Assembly: GCA_033720735.1 (NCBI GenBank)
Contig: JAWWBX010000117.1
Span: 1-11,775 of the forward strand
Source: B8-G4 sp033720735
GTDB lineage: Bacteria > Bacteroidota > Bacteroidia > Chitinophagales > Saprospiraceae
Reading direction: 5' to 3'
Length of the DNA: 11,775 nucleotides
The stretch's first letter is position 1, and each line of letters begins with the position of its first letter. The notes beneath the pieces are model-generated. The model saw only the letters and a list, made by a program, of their open reading frames with translations. It had not been told where the DNA came from and did not search any database. Positions 1 through 7,111 of the stretch are shown here, piece by piece. The translations under genes were made by a program, and so were the position numbers.

Positions 1-110
1 AAGTACGCCTGCCCTTTCCGATGCGGCTGCTGGCACCGGTCATGAAACGGTATGCGCGCAAGCAGAACCGGCTCTTTATGCTGGAATTGAAGTCGCAACT
101 CGAGTCGTAA
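1..110 (+). CDS. C-terminal fragment of a protein, possibly SRPBCC/polyketide-cyclase family
   Basis: An open frame enters from the left edge (first full codon at base 3) and ends at TAA 108-110, giving 35 residues with a basic, amphipathic helical tail (PFPMRLLAPVMKRYARKQ, then LELKSQLES). A tail of the form 'PLMRRxxRRQxxRxLxxLKxxLE' is common at the end of the long C-terminal helix of SRPBCC/polyketide-cyclase-like proteins, which bind hydrophobic ligands in a helix-grip fold. That is the only basis for the family guess. The gene is convergent with the minus-strand set that ends at 225. The 114-bp gap between them holds only a weak five-pair hairpin (181-196) and no clear terminator. Coding status is likely; the family is uncertain. 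Confidence 0.5.
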   Translation, partial: VRLPFPMRLLAPVMKRYARKQNRLFMLELKSQLES

Positions 111-224
111 CGGCAGGTGTGGCGCTGCAGTCGCAGGTCGAAGTGGTCTTGCATTTGAATCTGGGGCACCACTTAGATGTCACAATCTCCTTTGTGCAGT
201 TACCCGTATTCCAGTCTTACTTCC

Positions 225-1262
225 TTATTGATTACCGACAACCACCTGGGCGCCGGACCTGATAAGCAAGAAGCCCCGCTCGAGATTCTGCAGCGCCATG
301 GGGGTCATGTTGAGAATGATCATCGAGCCAGCCACATCTATCCGGCCGTCCATCAAAATTTGCGTTCCTGGGCCGGCATGGAGCAGGGCGCTATTCTCGA
401 TCCGGATACCGCGTCCCTCGAATGTAGTGGATAAAGCACTTTGAATCCCAAGGATACCATTCCCCAAGTGCGGATAGCGGGGTCTCCCTGCCGGGATGAT
501 CACGTGCTGGATCTTTGTCGGGATCTGCTGGTCTGACCAGTTCCCCGGATTGAGCCAGGAGATGCTCTCGTTGCCGGTCCAGTACTTCTCAAAGTAAAAA
601 TCCCGGGCTGCGCCATCCGCTGCACCACCAGAGAAAATCGGGCCGTTGAGGATTCCGGCCAGGTGCCAGTGGACGGCTCCCGATCCCATTCCGCCGGTAA
701 AGACAAGACTGTTGGTCGGCGAGACATATCTGGCCAGCACGGTGCCGTCGTAGGCCCCTCCGAAATAGATGAGACTGTTTACCTGTGTTCGATGAATGGC
801 CTGATCTGTCCCGTCGCCCTCGCCGCCAGGAAAGATCACATTACTTGTTGGAAAGTAGTGCTTGCGGTTTGCACTTCCGTCTGCCAATCCGCCCTGAAAC
901 ACGCTATTTTGGTTTTGCAGATCATATTGCCGGGCAACATATCCGTCATGCGACCCGCCACCAAACACCGAATTGTGCCCGACTCCGGCGAAGTACGCCT
1001 GATTGCTCCCGTCCCCGTCCCCGCCATAGTAGGGATCGTGATTCGTGGTTTGATAAAAAGAGAGCGAGGTATAGCCTGATCCACTGCCGCCCAGCTGGAT
1101 CACACTAGATGGAGATTGATGGAACTGGATCACATCACTCCCTTCCCCGGGCCCTCCCGGAAAGATTCCGTTGTTCTGACCGGAGACATCGCGTCCTGCG
1201 GACATCACCAGGACCAAAACCAGGTACCACTTCCATCGTGATCGACCAATACGTGACTTCAT
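225..1262 (-). CDS. Secreted protein with nine exact 22-residue GG-x-x-x-G repeats and a Bacteroidota-type NWS/IPAG module
   Basis: 345 residues. The N-terminus is a clear signal peptide: basic n-region (KSRIGRSRWKW), hydrophobic YLVLVLVMSAG, and probable cleavage before Gln29 (VSG/Q). Residues about 30-227 are nine tandem repeats whose Gly-Gly pairs fall at 36, 58, 80, 102, 124, 146, 168, 190 and 212, a period of exactly 22 with no indel. Each carries a further Gly five residues after the first, usually preceded by Asp (consensus NSxxF-x-GG-x-x-DG). Residues 228-262 carry W-T-G...W-L-N-P-G-N-W-S...P...VIIPAG, a wording common in Bacteroidota secreted proteins. The rest, about 263-345, is rich in short beta-strand patterns. 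No T9SS sorting signal, lipobox or enzymatic motif is visible. The ATG follows the TAG stop of the upstream gene with no intervening base, so translational coupling is likely. Function is unknown; a beta-solenoid surface or matrix protein is plausible. Confidence 0.9.
   Translation of the reverse strand: MKSRIGRSRWKWYLVLVLVMSAGRDVSGQNNGIFPGGPGEGSDVIQFHQSPSSVIQLGGSGSGYTSLSFYQTTNHDPYYGGDGDGSNQAYFAGVGHNSVFGGGSHDGYVARQYDLQNQNSVFQGGLADGSANRKHYFPTSNVIFPGGEGDGTDQAIHRTQVNSLIYFGGAYDGTVLARYVSPTNSLVFTGGMGSGAVHWHLAGILNGPIFSGGAADGAARDFYFEKYWTGNESISWLNPGNWSDQQIPTKIQHVIIPAGRPRYPHLGNGILGIQSALSTTFEGRGIRIENSALLHAGPGTQILMDGRIDVAGSMIILNMTPMALQNLERGFLLIRSGAQVVVGNQ
582..1175 (-). repeat. Coding tandem repeat, nine units of 66 bp (22 residues)
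   Basis: This is the DNA span encoding the nine 22-residue units of the secreted repeat protein. At protein level the GGxxxG core recurs at constant spacing. At DNA level the units have diverged considerably, so the array is old rather than a recent slippage product. The fixed length, despite divergence of the other positions, implies structural selection on each unit, as in a solenoid with one turn per repeat. Confidence 0.85.
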
Positions 1263-2783
1263 CTATTGGCTGCTGCGGCCCAGGCGGACCGTTACGTTAC
1301 CAAATCTCGGTTGCAGGCCTGCATTGCCCACTGCTGCACTGGCACGGTTTGACGTTTCAAGTCTGTCCTCAAAGTTGATGTAGGACCCTCCACGCCATCC
1401 TTCCGGTGCGGTTCCGGCCACTTCCCCGGGCCACCCGGCATTGTCATCACCGGCTGCATCGAGTTCACCGTCTCCGGTAGCCCCGTTGAACTGTCGCCCC
1501 GCACTGGTCCCGACGGACACATAGATCTCCATCAGGTTGCCGGACATTTCCATTACCCCGTAATAACTGCTGCCGGTTTCGTCCCGGGTGGGTGATAATG
1601 CGCTCGCGGCAAAGATCCCGCAGCGATAGGGCGTACCGCCACTGGTAAGGATCAGATTGGCGTTACCCGTTCCCGGCCCCGGATTTGTGATCATTTCAGT
1701 GGCTGAGCTGTCATTGATAATCGCATATCCGGAAGTGTGAATAAATGGCGTGCCCCAGGCAAACTCGTGGCTCGCCGGACTCAAGGGACCGCGTGCAGCC
1801 TTTTCATACTCGAATTCTGTCAAAGGTCGCAGAGCGGCCCAGTCGGCATATGCGCTGGCATCGTCCCAATTCAACCAGCCGCACGGACGGTCGGGCGCCG
1901 TGACGGAATAGGTGTTTTCCTGCAGCGTACTGACGGAGTCGATCGTAAATCCCTCGTTGCCGTACTGATCGGGAAAACGATTGCTCGCTTGTTGTTGTGT
2001 CAGATGATTGAGAAAATCAGTGTACTGACCCTGGCTCATTTCGTACTTCATCAGGTAGAAAGCCGCGAATCCTTTGGGGTATTCATTCGGAACCACGTAC
2101 GTGGTGAGGTCAACAGCAAAATCGTCCAGGATGAGCATGCCCGTGCCGTTATTTGAAGTGAGTTGACCTGACGGAGCGTTACCACCGACCATCAAGGATC
2201 CCTCGGAATCAACGAAATACGGATTCCCAGAAAATTCATGATCAAACTGTCCGGCAAGATTGTTGACGGATCCATCACCCAGGTAGAAAGCGTTTTCGGG
2301 AATATGGACCATTTCGATGGCAAACATGCTGATGTCTACCACGTCAAAGTCATCAATCCCGTTGGCGGCATAGTGCCATCTCAATGCCAGGCCCGTGAAA
2401 CTGACATTGCCGACGCCGTCGCTGTCCCGGTACACAAAAGCCCCCCGCCCGATCGGGTTGCCGCCGCCATCAAACTCCAATGGGATCGATACGGCGCTGC
2501 CCGTAGCAGTCACCACACCATTGGTGTCCAGTATGCAGTGATGCCAGTCACTGGCCGGTGCCAACCGGTATTTGACAAACACCCAGACCGCATCCCAGTT
2601 GCTTTCAAAGTTGGATGTCCGCCAGGAGTTTTCCCAAGTCAGGTCAAACTGGACCTGATAGGTATCATTGACCGTATCCTGGCCGGTGAGCACAAGGTTG
2701 GTAATTTGCACATTGTTGGCGTGTGCATCGTTCAAGACGATATGGAAGATGCCAGCAAGGAGGAGTCCGATCAGCCAGTTCAT
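1263..2783 (-). CDS. Secreted SUMF1/FGE-like (formylglycine-generating-enzyme family) domain protein, downstream paralog
   Basis: 506 residues from ATG 2783. An in-frame ATG at 2879 would add 32 residues before the signal peptide, but the shorter start puts the hydrophobic signal (MNWLIGLLLAGIF, cleavage near HA22-N) at the N-terminus and matches the paralog. Residues about 23-150 form a beta-rich N-terminal domain (NNVQITNLVLTGQDTV; WENSWRTS). Residues about 150-506 resemble the FGE/SUMF1 fold: 'MKYEMSQGQYTDFLN', 'CGWLNWDDASAYADW', 'RPLTEFEYEKAARG', 'GVMEMSGNLMEIYV', and WRGGSY at 463-468. The catalytic Cys pair of true FGE is absent: the C-terminal stretch (463-506) has no Cys, and the usual GFRCA ending reads VRLGR. 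Only Cys83, 301 and 388 remain in the mature part. Sulfatase activation is therefore unlikely; a binding or structural role is more probable. The gene is second of three, 103 bp after the upstream paralog, and its TAG abuts the next ATG. Confidence 0.88.
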   Translation of the reverse strand: MNWLIGLLLAGIFHIVLNDAHANNVQITNLVLTGQDTVNDTYQVQFDLTWENSWRTSNFESNWDAVWVFVKYRLAPASDWHHCILDTNGVVTATGSAVSIPLEFDGGGNPIGRGAFVYRDSDGVGNVSFTGLALRWHYAANGIDDFDVVDISMFAIEMVHIPENAFYLGDGSVNNLAGQFDHEFSGNPYFVDSEGSLMVGGNAPSGQLTSNNGTGMLILDDFAVDLTTYVVPNEYPKGFAAFYLMKYEMSQGQYTDFLNHLTQQQASNRFPDQYGNEGFTIDSVSTLQENTYSVTAPDRPCGWLNWDDASAYADWAALRPLTEFEYEKAARGPLSPASHEFAWGTPFIHTSGYAIINDSSATEMITNPGPGTGNANLILTSGGTPYRCGIFAASALSPTRDETGSSYYGVMEMSGNLMEIYVSVGTSAGRQFNGATGDGELDAAGDDNAGWPGEVAGTAPEGWRGGSYINFEDRLETSNRASAAVGNAGLQPRFGNVTVRLGRSSQ

Positions 2784-2823
2784 GGGAGAGTCTTTAGAGT
2801 TCGATTCATCAGTCTTCAGAATT

Positions 2824-2840
2824 TTGTGCGGGAAGCACAA
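2824..2840 (-). other. Small hairpin in the spacer between the two FGE-like paralogs
   Basis: TTGTGC and GCACAA form a perfect six-pair stem around a five-base loop, lying 41 bases upstream of the downstream paralog's start. No T-run follows on the minus strand, so it is not a good intrinsic terminator. It could be a leader hairpin or simply incidental. No Bacteroidota -7 box (TAnnTTTG) is visible in this 103-bp spacer, so the second paralog is probably transcribed from upstream. Confidence 0.3.
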
Positions 2841-2886
2841 CGCGCCAGTCCGAGGCACATTTGCATTGCATGATCGCATTGTTGCA

Positions 2887-4416
2887 TTATTGGCTGGCCC
2901 GACCCAACCGGACGCTTACATTGGCCCCTCTCGCCAGCACCCCGGCATTGCCAGCGGCGCCATTCAAGCGGTTGGAGGTTTCAAGTCGTCGGGGTATGTT
3001 GTCATTATAAGAACCTCCTCTCCATGCCACAGGTGTCGCACCAGTCCCATCTTCTCCTGGCCACCCGGCATCATCATCGCCTGCCATGTCGAGTTCACCA
3101 TCTCCAGAAACACCGACAAACTGCCTGCCCGCAGCGGATCCGATCGTGACATAGATCTCCATCAGGTTGCCGGACATCTCCATCACCCCGTAATAGCTGC
3201 TGCCGGTTTCGTCCCTGACTGGCGATAACGCGCTCGCGGCAAAGATCCCACAGCGATATAAGACACCGCCACCCGTGGGGAAGAAGTTGGCGTTACCCGT
3301 CCCCGACCCGGGATTGGTGATCACTTCCGTGGCAGAACTGTCGTTGATGGTCGCATACCCTGACGTATGAATAAAAGGCGTCCCCCAGGCAAACTCGTGG
3401 GTGGCAGGGCTCAGAGGACCGCGCGCCGCCTTTTCATATTCAAGTTCTGTCAGCGGTCTCAGCGCTGCCCAGTCAGCGTAGGCACTGGCGTCATCCCAAT
3501 TCAACCAGCCGCATGGCCAATCAGGGGCGGTTACCGCATAAGTGTTTTCCTGCAGCGTGCTGATCGAGTCAATCGTATAACGCGCATTACCATATTCGTC
3601 AGCATAGCGGTTGCTTGCTTGTTGCTGGGTTAAATGATTCAGAAAGTCTGTGTATTGACCCTGACTCATTTCATACTTCATGATGTAAAATGCCGCATAT
3701 CCTTTGGGATATTCTGCAGGGACGACGTATGTCATTAGATCAACAGCAAAATCGTCAGGTATTGACATGCCAGTCCCGTTATTCGTTGTCAACTGGTTGG
3801 CAGGCGCATTGCCTCCAACGTCGAAGGCGGCCTCGGAAGCAACGAAATACGGATTTCCGGAAAATTCGTGATCAAACTGTCCTTCAATATTGCTGACAGA
3901 TCCATCACCCAGGTAGAAGGGCCCTTCAGGGATATAGACCATTTCGATGGCAAACATGCTGATGTCTACCACGTCAAAGTCGTCAATCCCGTTGGCGCCG
4001 TAGTTCCATCTCAATTCAAGCCCGGTATAACTGACGTCTCCAATCCCATCACTCTCCCGGTACACAAATGCGCCCAGCCAGATCGGGAGGCTGGTGACGA
4101 CATCCATGTCTTCGGGCAATGACACGGTGCTGCCAGAAGCAGCAACTGTCCCACTGGTATCCAGCATACAGTGATGCCAGTCCCCGGCAGGAGCCAACCG
4201 GTACTTGGCAAACACCCAGACCGCGTCCCAATTGCTTTCAAAGGTGGAGGTCCGCCAGGAGTTTTCCCATGTCAGGTCAAACTGGATCTGATATGTGTTG
4301 TTCACCGTATCCTGGCCGGTGAGCACGAGGTTGGCAATTTGCACATTGTTCGCGTGGGTGTCGTTCCATGCGCAGTTGAAGATGCCGGCAAGGAGAATTG
4401 CGGTAAGCAGTTTCAT
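2887..4416 (-). CDS. Secreted SUMF1/FGE-like domain protein, upstream paralog
   Basis: 509 residues from ATG 4416. The in-frame ATG at 4458 is less likely because it would put 14 residues ahead of the signal peptide (MKLLTAILLAGIF...THA/N). The architecture matches the downstream paralog: an N-terminal beta domain (NNVQIANLVLTGQDTV, WENSWRTS) followed by an FGE/SUMF1-like domain (MKYEMSQGQYTDFLN, CGWLNWDDASAYADW, GVMEMSGNLMEIYV, WRGGSY at 465-470). The two are nearly identical across the domain core but differ strongly in a loop of the N-terminal domain and after WRGGSY, where the residues around the shared RLETSNR block are largely replaced. As in its sister, the FGE active-site Cys residues and GFRC ending are missing. 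There is no T9SS tail, so export appears to be by the Sec signal peptide only, to the periplasm or beyond. It is the first gene of the minus-strand set and divergent from the LapA-domain gene. Confidence 0.88.
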   Translation of the reverse strand: MKLLTAILLAGIFNCAWNDTHANNVQIANLVLTGQDTVNNTYQIQFDLTWENSWRTSTFESNWDAVWVFAKYRLAPAGDWHHCMLDTSGTVAASGSTVSLPEDMDVVTSLPIWLGAFVYRESDGIGDVSYTGLELRWNYGANGIDDFDVVDISMFAIEMVYIPEGPFYLGDGSVSNIEGQFDHEFSGNPYFVASEAAFDVGGNAPANQLTTNNGTGMSIPDDFAVDLMTYVVPAEYPKGYAAFYIMKYEMSQGQYTDFLNHLTQQQASNRYADEYGNARYTIDSISTLQENTYAVTAPDWPCGWLNWDDASAYADWAALRPLTELEYEKAARGPLSPATHEFAWGTPFIHTSGYATINDSSATEVITNPGSGTGNANFFPTGGGVLYRCGIFAASALSPVRDETGSSYYGVMEMSGNLMEIYVTIGSAAGRQFVGVSGDGELDMAGDDDAGWPGEDGTGATPVAWRGGSYNDNIPRRLETSNRLNGAAGNAGVLARGANVSVRLGRASQ

Positions 4417-4611
4417 TGGGAGAGTGATTTGGATGTTACCCTTAAGATATGCAATCAATATCAGGACCGTTCCACGCCGGAAAATACAGTCGACGGGGTT
4501 AGCTCAGATTCACCTCCACACAACGCATGTCAGAGGATGCTGGCATTCCGCTGCTGGATGGGACGAGGGCAATGCACTCGCTCTGTTGCAGGATCTGCCA
4601 TCGCAGCAGGG

Positions 4612-4638
4612 TTTGGCGGATATGAACCATTACCTTTA
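4612..4638 (+). promoter_or_regulatory. Possible Bacteroidota-type promoter for the LapA/DUF4421 pair
   Basis: In the 258-bp divergent spacer 4417-4674, TTTG (4612-4615) is followed after 15 nt by TACCTTTA (4631-4638), one base off the TAnnTTTG -7 consensus and with a spacer shorter than the usual 17-23. The start codon at 4675 is about 36 bases downstream, which fits. The same spacer must also hold the promoter of the FGE-like set on the other strand, for which no good match is seen. Confidence 0.25.
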
Positions 4639-4674
4639 ATCTGTTCGAATGCTTTCAAGAATACCTCACTTCCG

Positions 4675-4896
4675 ATGAAGAGTGCAACGCCCAAGCTCAA
4701 ACGATCCTTCCTGGCCTTCCGGATCCTGATCAATCTTCTCCTGCTCCTTTGTACCGTGATTGTCGTCCTGCAAAACACGCAGACGATTTCGATCCGGTTC
4801 CTGTGGGCCCAGATCGACGCCCCGTTGGCTCTGCTGCTGTTTTGCACCGGATCGGTGGCCAGCGTGATCACGCTGTTCTTCTTGTTGAGGAAGTAA
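4675..4896 (+). CDS. LapA-domain (DUF1049) small inner-membrane protein
   Basis: 73 residues from ATG 4675. Longer in-frame starts exist upstream, but their translation is not membrane-like, whereas this start gives the usual short basic N-terminus (MKSATPKLKRS). Two hydrophobic helices follow, about residues 13-32 (FRILINLLLLLCTVIVVL) and 50-69 (APLALLLFCTGSVASVITL), separated by the family's 'QNTQTISIRFLWAQIDAPL' segment. LapA/DUF1049 proteins of enterobacteria assist lipopolysaccharide assembly at the inner membrane; the role in Bacteroidota is not established. The C-terminal cytoplasmic extension of the E. coli protein is lacking, the chain ending at FFLLRK just after the second helix. 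It is followed five bases later by the DUF4421 gene, presumably co-transcribed. Confidence 0.8.
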   Translation: MKSATPKLKRSFLAFRILINLLLLLCTVIVVLQNTQTISIRFLWAQIDAPLALLLFCTGSVASVITLFFLLRK

Positions 4897-4901
4897 GAGT
4901 G

Positions 4902-5843
4902 ATGGGCGTATCGCCGGGATTGCGCATCTGTTGGCTGGCATGCTGCCTGACCCTGATCACTGGTGTCTCGGGAGCGCAGATCGACACTGCGTACATTCAT
5001 CAGTTTTCGGCCACTACCACCATCGCGGCCTACACGACTTATAAGGACTTCAGGCTGACCTTCAGCAGTGCCGTGACGGACGGCGTCCTGATGCAGAACA
5101 GCAGCCAGGGGGTCGGATTGCGGGTCAGGCACAAAAAGCTGGGGTTGTCGGTATCAGTGCCGCTCTGGTCATTCAACGAGTCGGATGCCGGGCGATCAAA
5201 AGCCTTTGGATTCAATTTTAATGTGTTCCCCGAAAAGTTTTACCTGCAGGGCACGCTCCAGTATATCCGGGGCTTTGAAAGCCTCACGGATCTGCCCAAC
5301 CAGCCCCGGGGATTTCATGCGGGCAGTCGGATGTACTACTGCGCAGTTGCTGGTCATTACGTCTTGAATCACGATCGGTTCTCACTCGGCTCGGCGATCC
5401 AGTTCGTTGCTCGCCAGAAAAAGAGCGCCGGGTCATGGATCATATCGGCACCATTGCATTACCAGGCATTCACTGCAGACAGTGTCCTGATTCCTCTGGA
5501 ACGCAAGCCGGGATTTCGCATCAACCGCTACCGCAGCTACCGGGCCGGACTGGGAGGTGGCTATGCTGGTTCGTTGGTGCGTGGATACTGGTCACTGAAT
5601 GCGCTGGCAAGCGGCGGTATCGAGTTCAGGTATGTTGCCTATCGCGTGCTGGATCAGGACAACCACCGCAGCAAGATTGTTATTGGGCCCAGATTGAGAT
5701 TTGTCGCCTCGATCCTGTACAACCGCTCTGAATTCTTCGTCGGGTTGCGCGGCCTGCATTTACCAGGGATCGAGAAGACTGACGGACTCAGAACACAGAT
5801 CAGGCATACACGGGTGAGACTGATTGTGGGGAGGAGGTTTTAA
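4902..5843 (+). CDS. DUF4421 family outer-membrane-type beta protein
   Basis: 313 residues from ATG 4902; a GTG at 4899 is an alternative one codon earlier. A signal peptide is present (hydrophobic ICWLACCLTLITGVSG, probable cleavage before Gln26). The mature part is an alternation of aromatic-rich beta strands typical of an outer-membrane barrel: 'LGLSVSVPLWSF', 'FGFNFNVFPEKFYLQGTLQYIRGF', and the family-typical 'QKKSAGSW' around residues 172-179 followed by 'ISAPLHYQAF', ending in 'RVRLIVGRRF' with a terminal Phe, as in many outer-membrane barrels. DUF4421 proteins are confined mainly to Bacteroidota and have no known function. The length is normal for the family. Proximity to the LapA gene suggests both act in the envelope. 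Downstream, 5844-5955 holds no clear terminator. Confidence 0.85.
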   Translation: MGVSPGLRICWLACCLTLITGVSGAQIDTAYIHQFSATTTIAAYTTYKDFRLTFSSAVTDGVLMQNSSQGVGLRVRHKKLGLSVSVPLWSFNESDAGRSKAFGFNFNVFPEKFYLQGTLQYIRGFESLTDLPNQPRGFHAGSRMYYCAVAGHYVLNHDRFSLGSAIQFVARQKKSAGSWIISAPLHYQAFTADSVLIPLERKPGFRINRYRSYRAGLGGGYAGSLVRGYWSLNALASGGIEFRYVAYRVLDQDNHRSKIVIGPRLRFVASILYNRSEFFVGLRGLHLPGIEKTDGLRTQIRHTRVRLIVGRRF

Positions 5844-5955
5844 AGCAGGCCAGAATATGCCCTACTTCACACACAAGGTCACCTGCGACACCGTCGTCAC
5901 TGTGGAGGCAGGGGGCTGGACGGATGAAAATGAGCTGTAGGTCAAACGTTACCTA

Positions 5956-6987
5956 TCAAAACGCGGTCACCTCGCCCAATCCCGCAAAGAGATAGTCCTG
6001 GCCGAATTGCGTTTTCAGTATCCTGAACGCCAGATGCCCTGTGCAATGCGCCGGTGCAACACGCTGCACCCCATGTTCTTCCTGTAGCCGCACTGCCAGG
6101 GATTGGAGATCACTGCGCGCATACGGGAGTAAGTGGTATCCGCCGTAGACCAGCGAAATGTCGTTTTCGGTTTGCGCCCTGGTCGCTGCAATGATGGTTT
6201 CGACGGTACTGTGTGAACATCCTACGATCACCACCTCCCCGTCATCCGTGCGCAACGACAAGGATAATTCCTGCAATTCAATAAAATTGGCTGTGGCATC
6301 ATCACCATCTGACGTCGCTGTGCCCTCCTGCCTGAGTGAAGGATACTTATTGAAATAGCCCAGGTAGGGGGATGCGGTGGTGATGAGTGTGATCCCCTCC
6401 GAGATTTCCGTATTCTCCCGCACAAATTCAATATTTGCATTCCAGAAACGGCCGGTCTGATTGAAGGAATAAGAGGCAAAATCGCCGTCAAAGTACCGCA
6501 TCTCCGGCTGCAGGGAATCCGCCACCGAGGCCTCCGCGCCGGCCAGGTTGAACGGAACGTTGGCACCCCAAAAGAAATCGAACGGGAAATAGATGGGCAC
6601 CTCCGGGTGCACCTCCAGCAAATGATCAAAGCCATTGATGTGATCGAAGTGCGCGTGCGAAGCCACAACAAAATCAATTTCGCGCAGGTCGATGTTCAGC
6701 GCCTCCACATTCTGACGAAAAATGTCAGCATTCGAACCCGCATCGAACAAAATGGTCTGCCCCCTGAATTTGAGGATACACGAGAAGCCAAAATCCTTCT
6801 GCAAGCCAGGCTTGTCATGACCAAAAGCGTCGTACAGGTTGATGATCGTGTTTTCTTCGAGTACTCTGAACTCATCCGGTTCAGTTGACAGCTGAGATGT
6901 CTTGCTGTCTGTTGACGTACATCCCGGGAGAAAGGCCATCCATATTGCCAGGATGATCAACGTTGCCTGCAATAAGGTGTGCTTCAT
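5956..6987 (-). CDS. Metallo-beta-lactamase-fold hydrolase lipoprotein, COG1237 (dihydropterin-RFAP synthase-like) type
   Basis: 343 residues. The N-terminus is a lipoprotein signal with lipobox LPGC (Cys23), so the enzyme is predicted to be anchored on the periplasmic side of a membrane. The zinc-binding motif is HAHFDH (111-116), preceded by ILFDAG (79-84). The C-terminal half has GCSHS with His259, YGGYHL with His285 and HCTGH (314-318), the combination seen in the COG1237 branch that contains archaeal 7,8-dihydropterin-6-methyl-4-(ribofuranosyl)aminobenzene-5'-phosphate synthase-like proteins. All expected metal ligands appear to be present, so it is probably active, but substrate cannot be told from sequence; an exported lipoprotein is unlikely to make a cytosolic cofactor. 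It is divergent from the PAS-cyclase gene and converges on the DUF4421 gene. Confidence 0.87.
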   Translation of the reverse strand: MKHTLLQATLIILAIWMAFLPGCTSTDSKTSQLSTEPDEFRVLEENTIINLYDAFGHDKPGLQKDFGFSCILKFRGQTILFDAGSNADIFRQNVEALNIDLREIDFVVASHAHFDHINGFDHLLEVHPEVPIYFPFDFFWGANVPFNLAGAEASVADSLQPEMRYFDGDFASYSFNQTGRFWNANIEFVRENTEISEGITLITTASPYLGYFNKYPSLRQEGTATSDGDDATANFIELQELSLSLRTDDGEVVIVGCSHSTVETIIAATRAQTENDISLVYGGYHLLPYARSDLQSLAVRLQEEHGVQRVAPAHCTGHLAFRILKTQFGQDYLFAGLGEVTAF

Positions 6988-7088
6988 GTTATGAAGATAT
7001 CATTTTCGCGTGCAGACGAATACCATGAGGGTCGTACCGGATCCCCTGCGAAACATCCTCCGGAATCAATTTCAGCTACTGTTTCATG

Positions 7089-7096
7089 TATCTTTG
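7089..7096 (+). promoter_or_regulatory. Candidate -7 box (TATCTTTG) for the PAS-cyclase gene
   Basis: TATCTTTG matches the Bacteroidota TAnnTTTG -7 consensus exactly and lies 15 bases upstream of the ATG at 7112. No TTG is seen at the expected -33 distance. If real, transcription would begin near 7103, which excludes the earlier in-frame starts (GTG 7010, ATG 7025) and would leave a very short leader. Confidence 0.35.
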
Positions 7097-7111
7097 GCAC
7101 AAACCTCTGGT

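Noticed and set aside
181..196. Hairpin CACAA...TTGTG as terminator of the minus-strand set
   Set aside because: Only five pairs and no T-run on either strand.
582..1175. CRISPR-like array because of regular spacing
   Set aside because: The period is 66 bp of coding sequence with diverged units and no identical repeats separated by unique spacers.
1263..4416. Active diversity-generating retroelement target
   Set aside because: No reverse transcriptase, template repeat or adenine-biased codon differences are visible; only the fold and place of variation fit.
4171..4674. Longer start for the LapA-domain gene
   Set aside because: The extension runs antisense through the FGE-like gene and its spacer and lacks membrane-protein character.
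5857..5940. 27-residue open frame MPYFTHKVTCDT... between DUF4421 and the hydrolase
   Set aside because: Too short to support; the residue mix looks gene-like but there is no start signal and no recognised family. It could be a remnant.
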